Shown here in pieces: positions 58,109 through 64,000 of a stretch of 64,000 nucleotides of DNA. Each line of letters opens with the position of its first letter. The stretch's first letter is position 1. Below the pieces are notes generated by a model. That model searched no databases and was not told the origin of the DNA. It was given only the letters and a program-made list of their open reading frames with translations. Source of the DNA: Motiliproteus sp047633175 (GTDB lineage Bacteria > Pseudomonadota > Gammaproteobacteria > Pseudomonadales > Balneatricaceae); the NCBI GenBank assembly GCA_047633175.1, contig JBLIEQ010000020.1, forward strand, positions 1-64,000, in the 5' to 3' direction. A program made the position numbers and the translations under genes.

Positions 58109-58157
58109 GCTTACTTACCTACTTACCTACCTACCTACCTACTTACCTACCTACCTA
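58109..58157 (-). repeat. TAGG/TAAG tetranucleotide repeat starting at the rho stop
   Basis: On the minus strand, AAG-TAG-GTAGGTAGG... continues as about twelve TAGG or TAAG tetramers from 58157 down to 58109. The first TAG is the rho stop codon. Every reading frame is stopped within 12 bases. Confidence 0.95.
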
Positions 58158-59414
58158 CTTGCGCTTCATCGACATAAAGAACTCATCGTTAGTCTTAAAG
58201 TCTTTGAGCTTGTCGATCACGAACTCGATCGCCGAGGTATCTTCCATAGAATCGAGCAACTTACGCAGAATCCACATCCGCTGCAGCTCGTCTTCGGTGG
58301 TCAACAGGTCTTCACGACGCGTGCCCGAACGGCGAATATTCATCGCCGGATAGACGCGACGCTCGGCGGCCTTGCGGTCCAGGTGCAGCTCGGAGTTACC
58401 GGTACCCTTAAACTCTTCGAAGATCACCTCGTCCATCTTCGAGCCGGTATCGACCAGCGCCGTGGCGATGATGGTCAGGCTGCCGCCCTCTTCGATATTA
58501 CGTGCGGCACCGAAGAAGCGCTTGGGACGTTCCAGCGCATGCGCATCGACACCACCGGTCAGCACCTTACCCGATGAGGGGATCACGGTGTTGTAGGCGC
58601 GCGCCAGACGGGTGATGGAATCAAGCAGGATCACCACATCCTTTTTATGCTCGACCAGACGCTTGGCTTTTTCAAGCACCATCTCGGCCACCTGCACGTG
58701 ACGCGCAGGCGGCTCGTCGAAGGTACTGGCAACGACCTCACCGCGGACGGTGCGCTGCATCTCAGTCACCTCTTCCGGGCGCTCGTCGATCAGCAGCACG
58801 ATCATATGACATTCGGGATTGTTACGCGTGATCGAGTTGGCTACATTCTGCAGCATCAAGGTCTTACCGGCCTTGGGAGGCGATACGATCAATGCCCGCT
58901 GACCCTTACCCATAGGGCAGATCAGATCGATCACCCGCGCGGTAATATCTTCGGTACTGCCGTTACCCAGTTCCATCCGCAGACGCTCCTGAGCGAACAG
59001 CGGTGTCAGGTTTTCAAACAGTATTTTATTCTTGGCCTGCTCGGGACGGTCGAAGTTAATCTCGTCGACCTTAAGCATGGCAAAGTAACGTTCGCCGTCC
59101 TTGGGAGGGCGAATCTTACCCGAGATACTGTCACCCTTACGCAGGTTAAAGCGGCGGATCTGGCTGGGAGAGACGTAGATGTCATCAGGGCCGGCCAGAT
59201 AGGAGCCTTCGGCTGAACGCAGGAATCCAAAGCCATCCTGCAGAATCTCCAGCACACCATCACCGTAGATATCCTCACCGCTCTTAGCGTGTTTTTTGAG
59301 GATAGCGAAGATAACATCCTGTTTTCTGGAACGTGCCAGGTTGTCAAGGCCCATCTCGGAAGCGATCGCGAGAAGGTCGGAAACTGATTTTAGTTTTAGT
59401 TCACTCAGATTCAT
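58155..59414 (-). CDS. rho: Transcription termination factor Rho
   Basis: A 419-residue hexameric RNA helicase. RNA-binding N-terminal domain (GFGFLRSAEGSYLAGPDDIYV in parts, about 55-75), Walker A SPPKAGKTLML (about 178-188), Walker B region VVILLDSITRLARAYN and the Q-loop/R-loop region follow. It ends FFMSMKRK and the stop is the first tetramer of a TAGG repeat. It is preceded by a 297-base leader and trxA. Confidence 0.98.
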   Translation of the reverse strand: MNLSELKLKSVSDLLAIASEMGLDNLARSRKQDVIFAILKKHAKSGEDIYGDGVLEILQDGFGFLRSAEGSYLAGPDDIYVSPSQIRRFNLRKGDSISGKIRPPKDGERYFAMLKVDEINFDRPEQAKNKILFENLTPLFAQERLRMELGNGSTEDITARVIDLICPMGKGQRALIVSPPKAGKTLMLQNVANSITRNNPECHMIVLLIDERPEEVTEMQRTVRGEVVASTFDEPPARHVQVAEMVLEKAKRLVEHKKDVVILLDSITRLARAYNTVIPSSGKVLTGGVDAHALERPKRFFGAARNIEEGGSLTIIATALVDTGSKMDEVIFEEFKGTGNSELHLDRKAAERRVYPAMNIRRSGTRREDLLTTEDELQRMWILRKLLDSMEDTSAIEFVIDKLKDFKTNDEFFMSMKRK

Positions 59415-59666
59415 AATTTATGATCGTTAGCAGGCACGCAGAGAGGTGCTGTGTTGGCGGGAAGGAGGGGATCGGTGTCAGGTGCTGAACCGCATTGAGC
59501 GGCATGGAACGGTATTGGATTAGCATTGTGGCCGTTAAAATCACCGATTGCAACATGGCGGCGACAATAGCAAGACTAATGGCGGCTTCTTTTCAAAAAA
59601 CCTTCAAAAAAAGCTGCAAAAAGGGCTGCAAAAAGGGCTGCAAAAAAAAGTGGCGAACAACAGCGG
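59415..59666. other. rho leader and A-rich repeat
   Basis: The spacer between rho and trxA has no gene. At about 59597-59652 a purine run holds units like AAAAAGGGCTGC (two exact copies near 59615-59638) and AAAAAAAGCTGC. rho is autoregulated through a long leader in E. coli; the C-rich minus-strand segment near 59455-59475 could be a Rho loading site, which is inferred only from composition. Confidence 0.45.
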
Positions 59667-59699
59667 CAAAAAACCAAACGGGCTTTGTTCAAGCCCGCT
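59667..59699 (-). terminator. Terminator of trxA
   Basis: Stem CGGGCTT (59679-59685) with AAGCCCG (59691-59697), five-base loop, and a U-run on the minus strand (A-run 59668-59673). Confidence 0.88.
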
Positions 59700-59711
59700 T
59701 AATTATCTGGA

Positions 59712-60038
59712 TCAGATATTGCTATCCAAAAACGCGATCAACTGCGATTTTGACAACGCACCGACCTTAGTCGCTTCCACACTGCCGCCTTTAAACAGCA
59801 TCAGCGTCGGGATACCACGAATACCAAACTTGGGTGGCGTATCACTGTTCTCATCGATATTGAGCTTACAGATCTTCAGGCGACCCGAGTAATCACTGGC
59901 CACCTCTTCCAGAATGGGGCCGATCATCTTGCAGGGTCCGCACCATTCGGCCCAATAATCGACGAGTACCGGGCCTTCGGCCTTAAGCACATCTTCTTCA
60001 AAACTGGCGTCTGTTACATTCGTGATATTATCGCTCAT
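59712..60038 (-). CDS. trxA: Thioredoxin 1
   Basis: A 108-residue disulfide reductase with active site WCGPC at residues 32-36 and the cis-Pro loop GIPTLMLF. ATG 60038 follows GGAGG; the frame extends 24 codons upstream without family similarity. It lies upstream of rho on the same strand but has its own terminator. Confidence 0.98.
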   Translation of the reverse strand: MSDNITNVTDASFEEDVLKAEGPVLVDYWAEWCGPCKMIGPILEEVASDYSGRLKICKLNIDENSDTPPKFGIRGIPTLMLFKGGSVEATKVGALSKSQLIAFLDSNI

Positions 60039-60195
60039 AAATCCTCCGTAGAACCAACCGCAAATAATAGCCTGATGCGCGGTTAGATGAAAGCCTGCAC
60101 TGGATCGCAAGGACAGCGCCTATTAGCGGCTGCCTGGTCACAGTGGCGCATTGAAAAGCATTTATGGGGCCAGACAATCAGGTTTCAACCCCGCA

Positions 60196-61107
60196 TCAAT
60201 GTAGCTGGTCCGATCCTGAACCGGTAGCGCCATGGCGCATCTGCCCGACTTCAACCGCATCGATCTGATACTGGCGTTTACAAAACTGGCAATCCATCTC
60301 TATCGTCCCCTGCTCGTCCAGCATCTCATCGAGCTCCGCATCGGCCAGGGTCCGCAATGCCTTAAGACAGCGCTCTTTAGAGCACTCACACTTAAAGACC
60401 AGCTCGCCAGAGGTATACAGATTGACCTCCTCCTCATGAAACAGCCGGTACACCAGGGTTTCATTATCGAGTTCAAGCAACTCCTGACTGCTTAGCGTCG
60501 CGCCCAGGTGAGAGATACGGTTCCAATTCTCTTCAAAACTCTGCTCCTGTTCATTGGACGGCAACGCCTGCAGCAACATGCCGGCCGCACGCTGGCCATC
60601 GGCACAGAGCATAATCCGCGTCGCCAACTGCTCTGAATGCGCAAAATACTGCTCTAAACAGCGGGCCAGATCCGGTTGATCCAGCGGCACGATGCCCTGG
60701 TATCGCTTGCCCTGATCCGGCTCTATCGTGATAACCAACTGCCCCTGGCCGATTAGTTCAGCTAGCGTACTACCCTCTTGCTCAGCCTCTTGTTCACCCT
60801 CTTGAGCCCCCTCCAGCTCGCCATCCATTCGAGCGATGCCCCGCAGATGATTCTGGTGAGTGCATTCGCTCATCAACATCGACAGCGCCCCATCGCCGCG
60901 CGCCTGCAGACTCAGGCGGCCCTCAAACTTCAGCGTGGCGCTCAACAGCGCAACGGCCGCCAGCATCTCGCCCAACAGGCGCTGCACCGGGGCCGGGTAA
61001 TCATGCCTCTCGAGGGTCTGCTGATAACTCTTATCCAGACCGACCAGGACACCACGCACATCGGCGTCATCAAACATAAAGCGCTGCAACTGATCTGTGC
61101 TACTCAT
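60196..61107 (-). CDS. hslO: Redox-regulated chaperone Hsp33
   Basis: A 303-residue holdase activated by oxidation of its zinc centre. The four Cys are present: CECSKERC near residue 235 and CQFC near 270. The start is MSSTDQLQRFMFDDADVRGV at 61107; the longer frame upstream is not conserved. Between the first and second conserved blocks there is an acidic insert of about 16 residues (EGAQEGEQEAEQEGS) encoded by imperfect tandem repeats near 60772-60815. hslR lies 98 bases upstream. Confidence 0.95.
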   Translation of the reverse strand: MSSTDQLQRFMFDDADVRGVLVGLDKSYQQTLERHDYPAPVQRLLGEMLAAVALLSATLKFEGRLSLQARGDGALSMLMSECTHQNHLRGIARMDGELEGAQEGEQEAEQEGSTLAELIGQGQLVITIEPDQGKRYQGIVPLDQPDLARCLEQYFAHSEQLATRIMLCADGQRAAGMLLQALPSNEQEQSFEENWNRISHLGATLSSQELLELDNETLVYRLFHEEEVNLYTSGELVFKCECSKERCLKALRTLADAELDEMLDEQGTIEMDCQFCKRQYQIDAVEVGQMRHGATGSGSDQLH

Positions 61108-61204
61108 AATTGGCGGTATCTCAACGGTGGGCGATATGTAATAAAAAATAAAAAATAAAAATCTAAATAGCTCAGGCACTCGAGTGCAGCCTGCCCTGCG
61201 GCGA

Positions 61205-61609
61205 TTATTCCTGCTGGCGCTGGATAAAGCTGTGGATCTGACGCCGGTCTTTCTTGGTCGGCCGCTGGCTATCGGCAGGCTGCCCGGCACGCGTCATTTT
61301 TCGCTGCTCGGCGGTCTCCGCACGCAGCGCCAGACTCGCAGCGGTTTCAGCATAGAGCAGCAGCGCCTCGGGCGCGCCACGACGCTGATCTGACAACGCC
61401 AGCACCTCGACCGTTTTCTCATCCGCCCCCTGCCGAATCTGCAACAGAGTGCCGACCTCCAGGATCTTGCTAACCTTTGCCTTAATCCCGTTACACTGAA
61501 CCTTGCCACCCTCTATCGCTTGCTTAGAAAGGGCGCGCGTCTTAAAGAAACGGGCAGCCCACAGCCACTTATCGAGACGGATTCTGGGTTGCGGATTACT
61601 CGGGGTCAT
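61205..61609 (-). CDS. hslR: Ribosome-associated heat shock protein Hsp15
   Basis: A 134-residue S4-domain protein (RIRLDKWLWAARFFKTRALSK, in parts; residues about 9-29) with a basic tail. Hsp15 binds 50S subunits carrying stalled nascent chains and helps RqcH-like rescue. It overlaps the upstream nucleotidase by four bases (ATGA), and hslO follows, the conserved yrfG-hslR-hslO order. Confidence 0.94.
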   Translation of the reverse strand: MTPSNPQPRIRLDKWLWAARFFKTRALSKQAIEGGKVQCNGIKAKVSKILEVGTLLQIRQGADEKTVEVLALSDQRRGAPEALLLYAETAASLALRAETAEQRKMTRAGQPADSQRPTKKDRRQIHSFIQRQQE

Positions 61610-62259
61610 CTGGGCTTTATCTCATCAAAATGCTGTATGGCGTCGAATTCATCGATGGTCCGCAGCGGCTTCTGACTGTCGGGTTGGATGATCGATAACA
61701 ACTGAGCAATACCGTATTCACGCGCCGAACGCAGCACCGCCAGACTATCGTCTATCAGCAGGGTGCGGGCCGGATCAAAGGGTTCCTGCTGCTGCAGCAA
61801 CGTCCAGAACGCCACATCCTCCTTAGGCAGGCCAAAATCATGGGTACAGAGGATACGATCGACATAACGGTCCAACCCGGTATGCTGCAATTTTAGCTGC
61901 AGACTCTTCTGGTGGGCATTAGTGACGATCACCGCTCGCAACCCTTGCTTCCGCAAGGCCTGCAGAAAGTCCTGCACGTGCGGCCGAAAACCCACTTTAT
62001 GGACGATCTCGGCCTTTAAGGCAGCGATATCTACGCCCAACTGCTCGGACCAGTAATCGACGCAATACCAATTCAGCGTGCCTTGCTCGCGTGTGATACG
62101 CTCGGTCAACTGTTTTTTAGCCAGCAGCGGTTCCAGGCCATGCACCTGCGCATAGCGGGCCGGCAGATGCTCGAGCCAGAAGTAGGTATCAAAATGCAGA
62201 TCCAACAGGGTGCCGTCCATATCCAGCAGCACCGTATCCAGGGTATTCCAGTCCAACAT
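61606..62259 (-). CDS. yrfG: GMP/IMP nucleotidase YrfG
   Basis: A 217-residue HAD phosphatase: motif I LLDMDGTLLDLHFD with catalytic Asp, motif II VTNAHQKS, motif III K in GLPKEDV and motif IV LLIDDSLAVL. The family dephosphorylates GMP and IMP. ATG 62259 (MLDWNTLDTV) is preferred over one four codons upstream because GAGAG precedes it and the family start matches. It is divergent from cysQ; nudE, which often lies between them, is absent. Confidence 0.9.
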   Translation of the reverse strand: MLDWNTLDTVLLDMDGTLLDLHFDTYFWLEHLPARYAQVHGLEPLLAKKQLTERITREQGTLNWYCVDYWSEQLGVDIAALKAEIVHKVGFRPHVQDFLQALRKQGLRAVIVTNAHQKSLQLKLQHTGLDRYVDRILCTHDFGLPKEDVAFWTLLQQQEPFDPARTLLIDDSLAVLRSAREYGIAQLLSIIQPDSQKPLRTIDEFDAIQHFDEIKPR

Positions 62260-62372
62260 AAGCACTCTCATTGCGGCGAACAGCTAATAGTGGCGTGCAA
62301 TGGCAGTATGCCGCCATCCCCGCAAAATTTATACCCGGAGATGGCCATCACCAGCGCAACAGGGAGGAACCT

Positions 62373-63203
62373 ATGAACAGTACGTCTTTACTGCCGCACT
62401 TGATGCTGATCGCGCGCGAAGCGGGTGATGTGATTCTTAATATCTACAACCGCGCCGAACCGTTACAGATAGATCAAAAATCCGATAACAGCCCGGTCAC
62501 CGAGGCCGACCTGGCGGCGCACCAGTTAATCTGCGCCAGTTTGGCACGATTAACGCCCGAGATCCCGATACTCTCTGAAGAGTCTCCCGATGAAGAAATC
62601 CAAGACCGACTGCAGTGGCCGCGTTACTGGCTGGTGGATCCTCTCGACGGCACCAAGGAGTTTATCAAGCGCAACGGCGAATTTACCGTCAATATCGCCC
62701 TGATCGAAAACCACCGTCCCACCCTGGGCGTCGTGTATGCGCCCGCGATACAAACCAGCTACGCAGGCTGTGTTCGTACTCAAAGTACCTTCAAGAGCCA
62801 GGGAAAACAACGCGCAGTTGCGTTCAAGACCCGCAGCCTGACCCCTTTTCGGCCCTTGTCACTGGTCGTCAGCCGCAGTCATAACGACCCACGGATCGAT
62901 ACCTATGTAGAACAGCTCCGCCAGCAGATGCCCGTCTCGGTAACGCCGCTGGGCAGCTCGCTCAAACTCTGCCTCATCGCCGAAGGCATGGCCGATCTGC
63001 ACCTGCGTGTAGGCCCGACCAGCGAGTGGGATACCGCCGCCGCCCAGGCCGTACTCGAAGCAGCCGGCGGGCTGGTCTGTGATCTAAGCGGTAACCCCTT
63101 GGAGTACAACCGTAAACAGAGCCTGATCAACCCGGACTTTATGGCGGCAGGCGACCCGACCACCGACTGGCAACGCTGCCTGAGCCCGGCTCATACCGGC
63201 TGA
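62373..63203 (+). CDS. cysQ: 3'(2'),5'-bisphosphate nucleotidase CysQ
   Basis: A 276-residue inositol-monophosphatase-fold enzyme that removes the 3' phosphate of PAP/PAPS in sulfate assimilation. The metal motif DPLDGTKEFIKRNGEFTVN and the second motif WDTAAAQAVLEAAGG are complete; SEESP carries another ligand. ATG 62373 follows AGGGAGGA. A short tandem repeat begins at its stop codon. Confidence 0.95.
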   Translation: MNSTSLLPHLMLIAREAGDVILNIYNRAEPLQIDQKSDNSPVTEADLAAHQLICASLARLTPEIPILSEESPDEEIQDRLQWPRYWLVDPLDGTKEFIKRNGEFTVNIALIENHRPTLGVVYAPAIQTSYAGCVRTQSTFKSQGKQRAVAFKTRSLTPFRPLSLVVSRSHNDPRIDTYVEQLRQQMPVSVTPLGSSLKLCLIAEGMADLHLRVGPTSEWDTAAAQAVLEAAGGLVCDLSGNPLEYNRKQSLINPDFMAAGDPTTDWQRCLSPAHTG

Positions 63204-63246
63204 GGCCCGACTGAGGCCCAACTGAGGCCCAACTGAGGCCCGCTAC
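63201..63246. repeat. 11-bp tandem repeat at the cysQ stop
   Basis: TGAGGCCCGAC at 63201, TGAGGCCCAAC at 63212 and 63223, and a partial TGAGGCCCGC at 63234. The first TGA is the cysQ stop. The repeat also touches the end of the convergent small gene at 63243. Confidence 0.92.
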
Positions 63247-63530
63247 TGACAGGCAAGTCCGGCCTGCTGCACGGTCTGCTCCACACTGTCTTGAAAGCGG
63301 GCACCCGCCACTCGGTTTTCCAGCACCGCGTTGATCTCGGCCTCACCCAAGCGCTCGTGGACATAATCGGTAAAGCAGCTGCAGCGCGCCTCGGTCGCTC
63401 CCGCGCCGGCAATACAGCCTTGATAAAACGGCTCCCACGTTTTGGCCTGGGAGAAAAAGTTCTGGGTCACGATAAAGCCCAGCAGCGCTGCTGCGGCCAG
63501 ATAGAGGAAGATTTTAGGCATAATACTCAT
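63243..63530 (-). CDS. Small membrane-anchored Cys-containing protein
   Basis: A 95-residue protein with one N-terminal hydrophobic segment (IFLYLAAAALLGFIV, about 6-21) and a presumably periplasmic domain with four Cys: GC, CSCF and a penultimate C (residues about 39, 50, 52 and 94). The spacing suggests two disulfides. I do not recognise the family. The start may be the first ATG (63530) or the fourth codon (63521); neither has a good ribosome site. It is convergent with cysQ. Confidence 0.6.
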   Translation of the reverse strand: MSIMPKIFLYLAAAALLGFIVTQNFFSQAKTWEPFYQGCIAGAGATEARCSCFTDYVHERLGEAEINAVLENRVAGARFQDSVEQTVQQAGLACQ

Positions 63531-63760
63531 TATTTCGTGTAGTTTAGGTTGTTGTTAGAAACGTTCTATTCTATGCAGTATGGGTGCTGATGTGGAAGCC
63601 ACTTTAGTCGACTTTGGCAGTCTGCCGGCTCTATATCCGACTACAATGGTGTGAAATATATCACCCAGGCTGTTAGTATCACCGCCACCAAGCTCAATTT
63701 GGCATTTATAGACTGAATCGAGCAATCCACTTTCAATATCACCGAGATAGGAATACTCAG

Positions 63761-64000
63761 ATGAGCTTCGAACTGCCCGCACTTCCCTATGCCAAAGATG
63801 CCCTGCAACCCCATATTTCTGCAGAGACGCTCGATTACCACCATGGTAAGCATCACAACACCTACGTGGTAAAGCTTAACGGCCTGCTGCCCGGCTCTGA
63901 CTTTGAAAACAAGACCCTGGAGCAGATCATCACCACCGCACCTGCCGGTGGCGTCTTCAATAACGCCGCCCAGATCTGGAACCACAGCTTCTACTGGAAC
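63761..64000 (+). CDS. sodB: Superoxide dismutase [Fe], 5' part (cut by window end)
   Basis: The first 80 residues of an Fe-type superoxide dismutase: MSFELPALPYAKDALQPHIS, then the first metal His in YHHGKHHNTYV (His27) and the second in WNHSFYWN (His74). The Gln and Ala around QIWNHSFYWN favour iron over manganese. The rest lies beyond the window. A ribosome site (GAGATAGGAA) precedes ATG 63761. Confidence 0.95.
   Translation, partial: MSFELPALPYAKDALQPHISAETLDYHHGKHHNTYVVKLNGLLPGSDFENKTLEQIITTAPAGGVFNNAAQIWNHSFYWN

Noticed and set aside
61108..61290. 61-residue N-terminal extension of HslO
   Set aside because: It is not similar to the family, is hydrophobic by chance, and a normal Hsp33 start follows at 61107.

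Overview
The window is a stretch of chromosome from a gammaproteobacterium, most likely from the Oceanospirillales/Pseudomonadales side. The evidence is gene order: rpsL-rpsG-fusA-tuf beside rpoBC, folA-thyA-lgt-tauE-NRDE-ptsP-rppH, ygfB-pepP-ubiH-ubiI facing zapA-6S RNA-fau, argH facing hemCDXY, and trxA-rho-ubiD-flavin reductase. I cannot name the genus. Almost every housekeeping gene is intact. The interest lies in what sits between and at the ends of these genes.

Layout. 1-5.6 kb is the most accessory-looking part: two tandem cyanophycin-synthetase-like ATP-grasp proteins whose Mur-ligase half is cut down and has no P-loop, then a putative lipoprotein hydrolase whose signal peptide is a run of TTG/ATG/GTG codons, then a secreted DUF192 protein. 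5.7-22.3 kb (minus strand) is the transcription/translation block secE-nusG-rplKA-rplJL-rpoBC-rpsL-rpsG-fusA-tuf. 22.4-23.7 kb carries five tRNAs; the usual tufB slot between tRNA-Thr(GGT) and tRNA-Trp is empty. 23.8-33 kb holds a SPOR-like protein, coaX, birA, folA, thyA, lgt, a TauE/SafE permease, an NRDE protein, ptsP and rppH. 33.3-40.8 kb holds a HAD phosphatase, rlmI, an orphan gcvH and the ubiquinone/aminopeptidase operon. 40.9-42.7 kb holds a small coiled-coil protein, zapA, 6S RNA and fau. 43-47 kb holds a symporter-GAF sensor without an output kinase and an AEC permease. 47.3-54 kb holds a GcvR-like ACT protein, argH and the haem operon hemCDXY. 54.1-55.6 kb is a RAYT (REP-associated tyrosine transposase) between two inverted repeat arrays. 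55.6-64 kb holds a flavin reductase, ubiD, rho, trxA, hslO, hslR, a nucleotidase, cysQ, a small membrane protein and the start of sodB.

A theme runs through the window: short direct tandem repeats and local tandem duplications sit at gene boundaries. They supply stop codons (rho, flavin reductase, the RAYT itself), candidate starts (hemD, the lipoprotein) and a ribosome binding site (zapA). Three neighbouring duplications lie within about 2.1 kb: the pepP start, the end of the small gene before zapA, and the 3' half of 6S RNA through the fau start. In non-coding DNA the repeat unit is repeatedly 13 bp (four unrelated loci) or 11 bp; inside genes it is a multiple of three.

The best candidates for something undescribed are the twin Mur-less CphA-like ligases with their lipoprotein neighbour, the RAYT element whose repeats are fused into coding sequence at both gene ends, and the duplicated 6S RNA 3' arm.
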